Shown: positions 1 to 3,914 of the stretch, in pieces | How positions within the stretch are numbered: position 1 is the stretch's first letter | Layout: each line of letters opens with the position of its first letter | Assembly (NCBI GenBank): GCA_002385545.1 | Contig: DGDR01000079.1 | Span: 16,919 to 22,404 of the forward strand | DNA from: Clostridium sp. UBA3947 | Lineage (GTDB): Bacteria; Bacillota; Clostridia; Clostridiales; Clostridiaceae | Direction: 5' to 3' | Length of the DNA stretch: 5,486 nucleotides | The notes under the pieces: model-generated | The model's database searches: none | What the model was told of the DNA's origin: nothing | The model's input: only the letters and a program-made list of their open reading frames with translations | Made by a program: the position numbers and the translations under genes

Positions 1-147
1 GCCGAATTCAAGTTATAATTTAAAGAAGGAATTTAGAAATTAACGTTGAATATAGTAGTAAAGCTAAACATTGATTACTTTTATTGGTGATAACACATAA
101 ATATTATCAAAAAATATCTATTTATAGGATTTTTTTCATTAAAGGTA
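1..147. other. Non-coding stretch at the window start
   Basis: No open frame of useful length with a ribosome binding site is visible here. The first 18 bases read in frame 1 as Ala-Glu-Phe-Lys-Leu-stop, and frame 2 stays open to 43, so the end of an upstream gene could lie here. In related clostridial genomes I expect a mazG-type gene before HU, but five to thirteen residues are too few to identify it. The rest is AT-rich, with a weak inverted repeat (TGATAA at 88-93, TTATCA at 104-109) that has no T-run directly after it. Confidence 0.3.
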
Positions 148-176
148 TAGACTAACAGATTAAATAGATATATAAT
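148..176 (+). promoter_or_regulatory. Sigma-A-type promoter of the HU gene
   Basis: A perfect -10 hexamer TATAAT (171-176) lies exactly 17 bp downstream of TAGACT (148-153), which matches TTGACA at four of six positions. Transcription would start near 183 and give a leader of about 97 nt before the HU start codon. This is the best match to a housekeeping promoter upstream of HU. A second weaker -10-like sequence, GATAAT (243-248), has no convincing -35 partner. Confidence 0.6.
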
Positions 177-220
177 ATGTTCTAGAATCATGAAAGTAGC
201 AATATGTCTGATTCCAACAA

Positions 221-240
221 GTTAACACATATTGTGTAAC
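221..240. repeat. Imperfect palindrome in the HU leader
   Basis: GTTA (221-224) and CACA (226-229) pair with TGTG (233-236) and TAAC (237-240) around a 3-nt centre. One unpaired A sits at 225. In DNA this could be an operator; in the predicted 97-nt leader RNA it would form an eight-pair hairpin ending about 23 nt before the ribosome binding site. I do not recognise it as a known operator, and its role is unknown. Confidence 0.35.
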
Positions 241-279
241 TTGATAATCTATACTGTTATTTTAAGGAGGAAATTAAAA

Positions 280-555
280 GTGAACAAGGCAGATTTAATT
301 TCAAGTATGGCTGAAAAGAGCAAATTAACAAAAAAGGACGCAGAAGCAGCTTTAAAGGCATTTATAGAAAGCATTGAAGAAGCACTTGCAAAAGGTGACA
401 AGGTTCAATTAGTTGGTTTCGGTACTTTCGAAGCTAGAGAAAGAGCAGCTAGAGAAGGAAGAAATCCAAGAACTAAGGAACCAATCAAGATTCCTGCAAC
501 AGTTGTACCAGTATTCAAAGCAGGTAAGGAATTCAAAGAAAAAGTTCTTAAGTAA
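280..555 (+). CDS. hup: HU-family nucleoid DNA-binding protein
   Basis: HU forms dimers that bind and bend DNA with little sequence preference, compacting the nucleoid and assisting replication, repair and recombination. The 91-residue product has the standard HU length. It shows the N-terminal helical dimer region (residues 2-38), the signature GFGTF (46-50), the arginine-rich DNA-binding arm with RNPRT (61-65) and its intercalating proline P63, then PIKIPA and the C-terminal KAGKEFK (80-86). I chose the GTG start at 280 because AAGGAGG sits about 9 nt before it and because the protein then begins VNKADLI, as HU proteins do. An in-frame ATG at 232 would add 16 residues atypical for the family and lacks a ribosome binding site. 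It has its own promoter and terminator, so it is probably expressed as a single-gene transcript. The family call is very secure; hup or hupA is the usual symbol. Confidence 0.95.
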   Translation: MNKADLISSMAEKSKLTKKDAEAALKAFIESIEEALAKGDKVQLVGFGTFEARERAAREGRNPRTKEPIKIPATVVPVFKAGKEFKEKVLK

Positions 556-557
556 TT

Positions 558-583
558 TAAAGCCCGGCATAGTCCGGGCTTTA
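558..583 (+). terminator. Intrinsic terminator after HU
   Basis: TAAAGCCCGG (558-567) pairs perfectly with CCGGGCTTTA (574-583) around a 6-nt loop. The stem begins three bases after the HU stop codon and is the most GC-rich hairpin among the protein genes. The following T-run is short (TTTA), so termination could be partial and some transcripts may continue into the S4-protein gene. Confidence 0.75.
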
Positions 584-660
584 TACGTATAGTATAATAT
601 CTGTAAGTACTCGTTAAAAAACAGTATATAGTTTATAACTTAGATAGAGGTGGCATTATT

Positions 661-924
661 ATGAGATTAGATAAATATTTAAAGGTATCCAGAATAATAA
701 AAAGGAGAACAGTAGCTAAAGAGGCCTGTGAAGGTGGAAGAGTTTCTATCAATGGTAAGGTAGCTAAGCCTAGCACAGATGTAAAAGTAGATGATATTAT
801 TGAAATACAGTTTGCAGCAAAGGTATTAAAGGCTAGAATTACTAGTGTGGTAGAGCATGTTAGAAAAGATGATGCAAAAACCATGTATGCAATTTTAGAG
901 GGCGAAGAAGATAAGGAAGAATAA
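661..924 (+). CDS. rqcP: S4-domain RNA-binding protein, RqcP/YabO (Hsp15-like)
   Basis: The 87-residue product is essentially one S4 RNA-binding domain (residues 1 to about 52) with a short acidic tail. The family start MRLDKYLKVSRIIKRRT, the turn EGGRVSINGK (24-33) and the following KPSTDVKVDD are all clear. In Bacillus subtilis the equivalent YabO, renamed RqcP, works with RqcH on obstructed 50S ribosomal subunits. There it helps add C-terminal alanine tails that mark stalled nascent chains for degradation. Conserved basic residues of that family, such as R2 and R16, are present here. The ATG at 661 has AGAGGTGG (646-653) at good spacing. Its position just before yabP and yabQ is the conserved Firmicute order. 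It has no obvious strong promoter of its own and may depend partly on readthrough from HU. The S4 family is certain; the RqcP role is inferred from similarity and position. Confidence 0.88.
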   Translation: MRLDKYLKVSRIIKRRTVAKEACEGGRVSINGKVAKPSTDVKVDDIIEIQFAAKVLKARITSVVEHVRKDDAKTMYAILEGEEDKEE

Positions 925-955
925 TTAAAATTTATATAAAGGAAATTACTATTTG

Positions 956-984
956 TAATAACTTGACAGGCACCTTCATATATT
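956..984 (+). promoter_or_regulatory. Sigma-E-like promoter before yabP
   Basis: CATATATT (977-984) matches the sigma-E -10 consensus CATACANT at all but one fixed position. TAATAAC (956-962) matches the first five bases of the sigma-E -35 pattern, and the gap is 14 bp, as that factor requires. yabP and yabQ are sigma-E genes in Bacillus subtilis, which supports the reading. The start point would fall near 991, giving a leader of under 20 nt that still contains the AGGAGGG at 994-1000. A TTGACA at 963-968 lies in the spacer but has no suitable sigma-A -10. Confidence 0.55.
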
Positions 985-1007
985 ATCATTAGTAGGAGGG
1001 ATGGCCT

Positions 1008-1301
1008 GTGGAAGTTAAGAAAGAGTTAAAAATAGAAGAAAAGAAAAGCAATATGACCCTCGAAAATCGTAGAAGATTATTTTTAACTGGAGTTATGGAG
1101 GTTATAAGCTTCAATGAAGAAAAAATACTGTTAAATACCAGCCTAGGTATGCTTACTATTAAGGGTAGCGGGCTAAAAATGAACAAATTAGATGTACAAA
1201 ACGGAGAGGTTATGATAATAGGGATGGTAGATTCCTTTACATATACCGGCTCGGAAGCCAAGCAGGATAAAGAAAGCATTCTATCAAAATTATTCAGATA
1301 G
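1008..1301 (+). CDS. yabP: Sporulation protein YabP
   Basis: YabP belongs to the YabP/YqfC family of small sporulation proteins made in the mother cell. In Bacillus subtilis it is encoded next to YabQ, a protein needed for spore cortex formation. The 97-residue product has the family core at about residues 18-80: LENRRRLFLTGVMEVISF, then ILLNTSLGMLTIKGSGLKM and the beta-rich LDVQNGEVMIIGMVDSFTY. It has no signal peptide or membrane segment; the first 15 residues are highly charged. The GTG start at 1008 follows AGGAGGG (994-1000) by 7 nt. An internal ATG at residue 16 lacks a ribosome binding site, and an ATG at 1001 is out of frame and hits a stop at once. The stop codon overlaps the yabQ ribosome binding site, so the two genes are co-transcribed and probably translationally coupled. 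The exact biochemical function is unknown. Confidence 0.92.
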   Translation: MEVKKELKIEEKKSNMTLENRRRLFLTGVMEVISFNEEKILLNTSLGMLTIKGSGLKMNKLDVQNGEVMIIGMVDSFTYTGSEAKQDKESILSKLFR

Positions 1302-1313
1302 GGGTAATAGCAT

Positions 1314-1706
1314 ATGGTTATTCCGTTGATGATGCAGGCGAGGCTAGTTTTGTACAGTATCATAGCTGGAATCTTAACAGGATTTTTATTTGATTTTTAT
1401 AGAACTTTCAGAGGGTTTGAAAATATTCATAAGGTTTTAATTATAATTGAAGACATTTTGTTTTGGATCTTAGCTGGTATATTAATCTTCGTTTTTCTTC
1501 TTTATACTAACCAAGCAGTTATGGGTGTATATGTTTACATATGGATGGTTTTTGGTGTATATTTATATATGAGAATAGTTAGCAAAAGCTTTAGGAAAAT
1601 ACAATACACCCTAATTAGTAGCATTTCAAAGTTCTTTAGAATAATTATAAATATAATAATATATCCCTTTAGGTGGTTATTTTACAAATTTGGATTAAAA
1701 AAATAG
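1314..1706 (+). CDS. yabQ: Spore cortex biosynthesis membrane protein YabQ
   Basis: YabQ is an integral membrane protein required for building the peptidoglycan cortex between the two forespore membranes in Bacillus subtilis. This 130-residue product shows three hydrophobic segments, at about residues 9-26, 41-63 and 69-88. A basic, amphipathic C-terminal part (93-130) ends in FGLKK. The N-terminal pattern QARLVLYSIIAGILTGFLFDFYR, with the short FDFYR motif after the first membrane segment, is the hallmark I use for the family. The ATG at 1314 is preceded by AGGGG (1300-1304), which overlaps the yabP stop codon 12 bp upstream. It therefore forms a two-gene unit with yabP, presumably under the sigma-E-like promoter. 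Its length is shorter than some family members but within what I expect for clostridia. Confidence 0.9.
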   Translation: MVIPLMMQARLVLYSIIAGILTGFLFDFYRTFRGFENIHKVLIIIEDILFWILAGILIFVFLLYTNQAVMGVYVYIWMVFGVYLYMRIVSKSFRKIQYTLISSISKFFRIIINIIIYPFRWLFYKFGLKK

Positions 1707-1727
1707 GAGTAAATTGAAAGAAATCTC

Positions 1728-1756
1728 TTGAATAAAAGTAAAAACCTAATTACAAT
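1728..1756 (+). promoter_or_regulatory. Sigma-A-type promoter of divIC
   Basis: TTGAAT (1728-1733) and TACAAT (1751-1756) are separated by exactly 17 bp. Each is close to the housekeeping consensus (four and five of six). The start would lie near 1763, about 30 nt before the divIC start. A vegetative promoter makes sense here, because the upstream yabP-yabQ pair is expected to be silent during growth while divIC is needed for cell division. Confidence 0.6.
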
Positions 1757-1794
1757 AGATTTAAGCCTATGTAAAATAAAGAGGAGAAAATCTT

Positions 1795-2082
1795 ATGAAA
1801 AAAAAGAAGTTTAATATAAAATCCTTTTTTATCGTATTGCTAATAGCATATTTTGCTGTTGTTTTTGTTAGGCAGCAATTTGTGGCAATAAGGCTAAAGA
1901 AAGAAGAGGCTAAGCAACTTCAACAACTGAAGGCGCATCAGGATCAGGAGGAAGAATTAAAGGAGCGACTGGAGTTATTTCAAAGTGATCCTATGAGATA
2001 CATTGAAATACAAGCCAGGGAAAGATTGGGACAAATAAAGGAAAACGAGACTCCTATTAAGTCTATGCCTGAAGGACAATAA
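1795..2082 (+). CDS. divIC: Septum formation initiator, DivIC/FtsB family
   Basis: DivIC is a single-pass membrane protein of the division machinery. It pairs with FtsL and partners DivIB/FtsQ at the septum to regulate septal peptidoglycan synthesis. The 95-residue product has a lysine-rich cytoplasmic N-terminus (KKKKFNIK), one membrane segment (residues 11-25) and an extracellular coiled coil (about 28-64, rich in K, E, Q and L). It then carries the conserved C-terminal block DPMRYIEIQARERLG (65-79), followed by QIKENETP. Length and domain order are typical. The ATG at 1795 has GAGGAG (1781-1786) 8 nt upstream. No hairpin separates it from the S1-protein gene 60 bp downstream, so those two genes probably share a transcript. 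DivIC versus FtsB naming is a matter of lineage; in this Firmicute context divIC fits. Confidence 0.93.
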   Translation: MKKKKFNIKSFFIVLLIAYFAVVFVRQQFVAIRLKKEEAKQLQQLKAHQDQEEELKERLELFQSDPMRYIEIQARERLGQIKENETPIKSMPEGQ

Positions 2083-2142
2083 AATAGTTTAATTTTTATA
2101 TTTATATAAACATATTTATTTTTAAGGAGGAGTCTTTTTAAT

Positions 2143-2547
2143 ATGACCTTAAAGGCAGGAAACATTATAGAAGGTACAGTAATTAACATTACTAATTTTG
2201 GAGCATTTATCGATGTAGAAGGCAAGACAGGATTGGTACACATCTCTGAAGTAGCTGATACTTTTGTTAAAGACATCAGAGATCATTTAAAGGAGCAGGA
2301 TAAGGTTAAAGTCAAGGTAATATCCGTAGATGATAATGGCAAAATTAGTTTATCGATAAAGCAAGCTATGCCAGCTAAAAAATCCGTAAGACCAGCAGAA
2401 ATTGATTGGTCTAGCGAGAGAAATAAGAACAGTGGTTCAAGCTTCGAGGACATTATGTCAAAGTTTCTTAAAGACAGTGAAGAAAGACAACAGGATTATA
2501 AGAGACATCAGGAGGCTAAGGGAAGAGGGTATAGTCGAAGAAGTTAA
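2143..2547 (+). CDS. yabR: S1-domain RNA-binding protein, YabR type
   Basis: The product has 134 residues. An N-terminal S1 RNA-binding fold (residues 4-75) shows GNIIEGTVINITNFGAFIDV, GKTGLVHISEV and KVKVKVISVDDNGKISLSIK, with the usual aromatic and histidine contacts F19, F22 and H33. A linker rich in A, P, S and K follows (76-110). The charged tail FEDIMSKFLKDSEERQQDYK ends in RGYSRRS, typical of Firmicute YabR-like proteins. It probably binds RNA or ribosomes; no precise role is established that I can state. The ATG at 2143 follows a full AAGGAGG (2124-2130) at a rather long 12-nt spacing, and no better start exists. It is transcribed behind divIC and is closed by the hairpin at 2566-2593. 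The S1 family is certain; the YabR name rests on position and tail similarity. Confidence 0.9.
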   Translation: MTLKAGNIIEGTVINITNFGAFIDVEGKTGLVHISEVADTFVKDIRDHLKEQDKVKVKVISVDDNGKISLSIKQAMPAKKSVRPAEIDWSSERNKNSGSSFEDIMSKFLKDSEERQQDYKRHQEAKGRGYSRRS

Positions 2548-2565
2548 TTATAAATTAGAGATATT

Positions 2566-2593
2566 AAGCTGTCTTTTAATATGAAGACAGCTT
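2566..2593 (+). terminator. Terminator after the S1-protein gene
   Basis: AAGCTGTCTT (2566-2575) pairs perfectly with AAGACAGCTT (2584-2593) around an 8-nt loop, starting 18 bases after the stop codon. Only a weak T-rich tail (GTTTAAATTT) follows, so efficiency may be modest. It separates the divIC unit from the tRNA operon. Confidence 0.7.
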
Positions 2594-2604
2594 GTTTAAA
2601 TTTA

Positions 2605-2618
2605 TATAGGAAATTATA
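2605..2618. repeat. Intergenic motif TATAGGAAAYTATA, copy 1
   Basis: TATAGGAAATTATA recurs with one change at 3355-3368. Each copy follows a terminator within about 15 bp and is followed by an AATTTT-like run. The ends can pair to make a short hairpin with a GAAA-type loop. It may be a fragment of a dispersed genome repeat, or AT-rich coincidence. Confidence 0.3.
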
Positions 2619-2625
2619 TAATTTT

Positions 2626-2701
2626 TTAGCTATAAACCTAGTATTTTACCTTGCTAAAACGGTTATGGTTTTCATGATGAAAAATACAAAAAAATAGCTA
2701 A
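2626..2701. repeat. Nested inverted repeats upstream of the tRNA promoter
   Basis: TTAGCTAT (2626-2633) is the exact reverse complement of ATAGCTAA (2694-2701). Inside it, GTATTTT (2641-2647) is the reverse complement of AAAATAC (2681-2687), with near-equal internal gaps of 7 and 6 nt. The centre holds further alternatives: AAAAC/GTTTT (2656-2660 with 2668-2672) and TTTTCAT/ATGAAAA (2669-2675 with 2677-2683). The element lies after the S1-gene terminator and before the tRNA promoter, so neither transcript is expected to need it. The function is unknown, and AT-richness makes chance pairing easier. Confidence 0.35.
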
Positions 2702-2709
2702 TAAAATAG

Positions 2710-2738
2710 TTGACATTGAGGAAACCATCATATATAAT
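2710..2738 (+). promoter_or_regulatory. Consensus promoter of the tRNA operon
   Basis: TTGACA (2710-2715) and TATAAT (2733-2738) both match the sigma-A consensus at six of six positions with the ideal 17-bp spacing. Transcription should begin near 2744-2746, about 30 nt before the first tRNA. It is the strongest promoter in the window and would drive all six tRNAs. Confidence 0.92.
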
Positions 2739-2752
2739 AGTCTATGTCGCTA

Positions 2753-2768
2753 AGGAATAGTAATTCCT
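2753..2768 (+). other. Small hairpin in the tRNA operon leader
   Basis: AGGAAT (2753-2758) pairs with ATTCCT (2763-2768) around the 4-nt loop AGTA. It ends 7 nt before the first tRNA-Leu, in the part that RNase P removes. It might stabilise the leader or keep it from mispairing with the tRNA; no known regulatory class fits. Confidence 0.4.
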
Positions 2769-2775
2769 GACCCGT

Positions 2776-2864
2776 GCTGGAGTGGCGGAACTGGCAGACG
2801 CACAGGACTTAAAATCCTGCGGTGCTAACACACCGTACCGGTTCGATTCCGGTCTCCAGCACCA
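2776..2864 (+). tRNA. tRNA-Leu(UAA), copy 1, CCA encoded
   Basis: The acceptor stem GCTGGAG (2776-2782) pairs with CTCCAGC (2854-2860). Discriminator A (2861) and an encoded CCA (2862-2864) follow. The anticodon stem CAGGA/TCCTG encloses the loop CTTAAAA with anticodon TAA at 2810-2812. A long variable arm (GGTGCTAACACACC) and the T arm CCGGTTCGATTCCGG mark it as a class II tRNA. It reads UUA and, by wobble, UUG, the commonest leucine codons in an AT-rich genome. The body is identical to that at 3048-3133. Confidence 0.97.
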
Positions 2865-2868
2865 ATAT

Positions 2869-2944
<76 letters not shown>

Positions 2945-2949
2945 TACAT

Positions 2950-3023
2950 GGCGGAATAGCTCAGTTGGCTAGAGCATTCGGTTCATACCCGAAGTGTCGT
3001 AGGTTCGAGTCCTATTTCCGCTA
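2950..3023 (+). tRNA. Elongator tRNA-Met(CAU), copy 1, no encoded CCA
   Basis: GGCGGAA (2950-2956) pairs with TTCCGCT (3016-3022), with a G-U pair at the end of the stem. The anticodon loop TTCATAC has CAT at 2984-2986, and the T arm GTAGGTTCGAGTCCTAT is normal. The G1-U72 pair, TTCATAC loop and CGCTA end resemble the Bacillus subtilis elongator tRNA-Met rather than the lysidine-modified tRNA-Ile(CAU). Discriminator A (3023) is followed by CTT, so CCA must be added by tRNA nucleotidyltransferase. The otherwise identical copy at 3222 does encode CCA. Confidence 0.93.
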
Positions 3024-3047
3024 CTTCTATCCTAAAATTAAATACGC

Positions 3048-3133
3048 GCTGGAGTGGCGGAACTGGCAGACGCACAGGACTTAAAATCCTGCGGTGCTAA
3101 CACACCGTACCGGTTCGATTCCGGTCTCCAGCA
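3048..3133 (+). tRNA. tRNA-Leu(UAA), copy 2, no encoded CCA
   Basis: The body is identical to copy 1 (acceptor GCTGGAG/CTCCAGC, anticodon TAA at 3082-3084, long variable arm). The discriminator A at 3133 is followed by TTA in place of CCA, because two adjacent C bases are T here. The mature tRNA should be the same as copy 1 once CCA is added enzymatically. Confidence 0.95.
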
Positions 3134-3140
3134 TTAATAT

Positions 3141-3216
<76 letters not shown>

Positions 3217-3221
3217 TATAT

Positions 3222-3298
3222 GGCGGAATAGCTCAGTTGGCTAGAGCATTCGGTTCATACCCGAAGTGTCGTAGGTTCGAGTCCTATTTCCGCTACCA
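3222..3298 (+). tRNA. Elongator tRNA-Met(CAU), copy 2, CCA encoded
   Basis: The body is identical to copy 1 at 2950-3023, with anticodon CAT at 3256-3258. Discriminator A (3295) is followed by an encoded CCA (3296-3298). It is the last gene of the tRNA operon and is followed within 7 bp by the terminator stem. Confidence 0.95.
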
Positions 3299-3304
3299 AG
3301 TAAG

Positions 3305-3350
3305 ACTGTTGCTCAATTAACATATCTGTTAGTTGAGCAACAGTTTTTTT
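3305..3350 (+). terminator. Strong intrinsic terminator of the tRNA operon
   Basis: ACTGTTGCTCAA (3305-3316) pairs perfectly with TTGAGCAACAGT (3333-3344). The stem continues with TTAACA against TGTTAG (one G-U pair) to a 4-nt loop, about 18 pairs in all. Seven T bases (3344-3350) follow directly. This is the clearest terminator in the window. Confidence 0.96.
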
Positions 3351-3354
3351 ATTG

Positions 3355-3368
3355 TATAGGAAACTATA
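3355..3368. repeat. Intergenic motif TATAGGAAAYTATA, copy 2
   Basis: TATAGGAAACTATA differs by one base from the copy at 2605-2618 and again sits just downstream of a terminator. TATAG and CTATA can pair around a GAAA loop. A looser relative occurs after the S4-protein gene, near 935-950. Confidence 0.3.
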
Positions 3369-3399
3369 AATTTTGCATTTCGAAAAATTTTCTTTAATC

Positions 3400-3420
3400 T
3401 CTGACTTCTGACCTCTGACT
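3400..3420. repeat. Tandem heptamer TCTGACY, three units
   Basis: TCTGACT (3400-3406), TCTGACC (3407-3413) and TCTGACT (3414-3420) follow each other without gaps, with partial units on both sides (TCT at 3398-3400 and TCTAA after). Similar short intergenic heptamer tracts recur in Firmicute genomes as I remember them; no function is known to me. Confidence 0.6.
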
Positions 3421-3489
3421 TCTAAATTAATATCAACACTTCTTTAAAACAAAGCAACATATGGAAAAGGTATTATCTAACCCTTAAAT

Positions 3490-3509
3490 ATTCCTATGCA
3501 GATAGGAAT
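3490..3509. other. Perfect 8-bp hairpin of unknown role
   Basis: ATTCCTAT (3490-3497) pairs with ATAGGAAT (3502-3509) around the loop GCAG. No T-run follows, so it is not a typical terminator. It could be an operator-like site or part of an unrecognised RNA. Confidence 0.35.
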
Positions 3510-3662
3510 CTTATACCTAGGACCTCTCTTTTGACAATTTGTGTGGGAAATTAAATATGACTAAAAGTTTTCATCAAATCCCCTTAATTATACCTTTATG
3601 ACGACAATTTTAAGTAGTGAATAAGCTAGCGGCACTATAACAGAAAAATGATTTGCACAGAG

Positions 3663-3671
3663 TTATCCACA
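3663..3671. promoter_or_regulatory. Perfect DnaA-box sequence TTATCCACA
   Basis: The nine bases match the DnaA-box consensus of Escherichia coli and Bacillus subtilis exactly. It stands alone, with no second perfect box in this stretch, so it is not an origin. It could mark DnaA-controlled transcription or titration near spoIIE. It also forms part of a hairpin stem (3665-3714), so the match may be incidental. Confidence 0.4.
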
Positions 3672-3725
3672 AGATATATTAAATTTATAAACATAGGCCC
3701 AATATATTGTGGATTTTTATTTTTT
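3665..3725 (+). terminator. Hairpin with T-runs, possible terminator
   Basis: ATCCACAA (3665-3672) pairs with TTGTGGAT (3707-3714). After a 2-nt bulge (GA), TATATT (3675-3680) pairs with AATATA (3701-3706). TTTTT (3714-3718) and TTTTTT (3720-3725) follow. The form is that of an intrinsic terminator, but no gene ends nearby; the tRNA operon already terminates 300 bp earlier. It may end an unannotated small RNA. Confidence 0.4.
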
Positions 3726-3742
3726 ACAATTAATCTTCTACT

Positions 3743-3798
3743 TGTCCATTTATAAAAATAAAAATAGATTGGTGTCCTATGAAAAATTCCCTTCAACA
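3743..3798 (+). promoter_or_regulatory. Candidate Spo0A boxes upstream of spoIIE
   Basis: Three sequences resemble the Spo0A box TGTCGAA: TGTCCAT (3743-3749) and TGTCCTA (3773-3779), exactly 30 bp apart in the same orientation, and TTCAACA (3792-3798), which reads TGTTGAA on the other strand. None is perfect. Their position just upstream of the predicted -35 fits activation by phosphorylated Spo0A as known for spoIIE in Bacillus subtilis, but the matches alone are weak. Confidence 0.35.
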
Positions 3799-3804
3799 CA
3801 GCAA

Positions 3805-3837
3805 CTGACATATATTTACAGTCAGCTTTGCTATAAT
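3805..3837 (+). promoter_or_regulatory. Likely spoIIE promoter with 21-bp spacing
   Basis: CTGACA (3805-3810) matches the sigma-A -35 at five of six bases, and TATAAT (3832-3837) matches the -10 perfectly, with 21 bp between them. That abnormal spacing is the known hallmark of the Bacillus subtilis spoIIE promoter, which needs Spo0A-phosphate for use by sigma-A polymerase. An inverted repeat, CTGAC (3805-3809) and GTCAG (3821-3825), overlaps the -35 and spacer. The leader to the ATG would be about 70 nt. Confidence 0.6.
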
Positions 3838-3914
3838 AAATTTGTTCCTTAAAGGCTCGGTAATTTTATTCTAAGAGTTTAAAGGCAATATATTGACTGG
3901 GAGGGATATTTTCG

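Larger units (their letters stand above)
3351..3804. other. Long non-coding stretch before the spoIIE promoter
   Basis: No plausible protein gene is visible on either strand. Items seen are the motif TATAGGAAACTATA (3355-3368), a three-unit heptamer repeat (3400-3420), a short perfect hairpin (3490-3509), an isolated TTGACA (3531-3536) with only weak -10 candidates, and a DnaA-box-containing hairpin followed by T runs (3663-3725). Candidate Spo0A boxes lie towards the end (3743-3798). Part of this stretch may be transcribed as a small RNA, but nothing here proves it. Confidence 0.5.

Noticed and set aside
88..109. TGATAA/TTATCA inverted repeat as a terminator of an upstream gene
   Set aside because: The stem is only six AT-rich pairs with no T-run directly after it.
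232..279. Upstream ATG extending HU by 16 residues
   Set aside because: No ribosome binding site precedes it, the extension is unlike HU, and the GTG at 280 has an ideal AAGGAGG.
963..968. TTGACA before yabP as a sigma-A -35
   Set aside because: The best -10 candidates (TATTAT, TATCAT) lie at 12 and 15 bp, too close, whereas the sigma-E pair has proper spacing.
633..1363. Two minus-strand open frames of 118 and 124 codons opposite the S4 and yabP genes
   Set aside because: They lie antisense to well-recognised genes, have no family features, and are hydrophobic shadows of AT-rich coding sequence.
1980..2276. Minus-strand frame of 98 codons across divIC and the S1 gene
   Set aside because: It is antisense to two recognised genes, and its sequence has no family resemblance.
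2402..2584. Plus-strand frame of 60 codons overlapping the S1-protein gene
   Set aside because: It is out of frame inside a clear gene, runs into the terminator and has no ribosome binding site.
2950..3023. tRNA-Ile(CAU) with lysidine as the identity of the CAU tRNAs at 2950 and 3222
   Set aside because: The G-U end pair, TTCATAC loop and CGCTA 3' end match elongator tRNA-Met of Bacillus subtilis, not its tRNA-Ile(CAU).
3351..3914. Replication origin, suggested by a DnaA box near sporulation genes
   Set aside because: There is only one perfect box, with no cluster and no dnaA or dnaN gene nearby.
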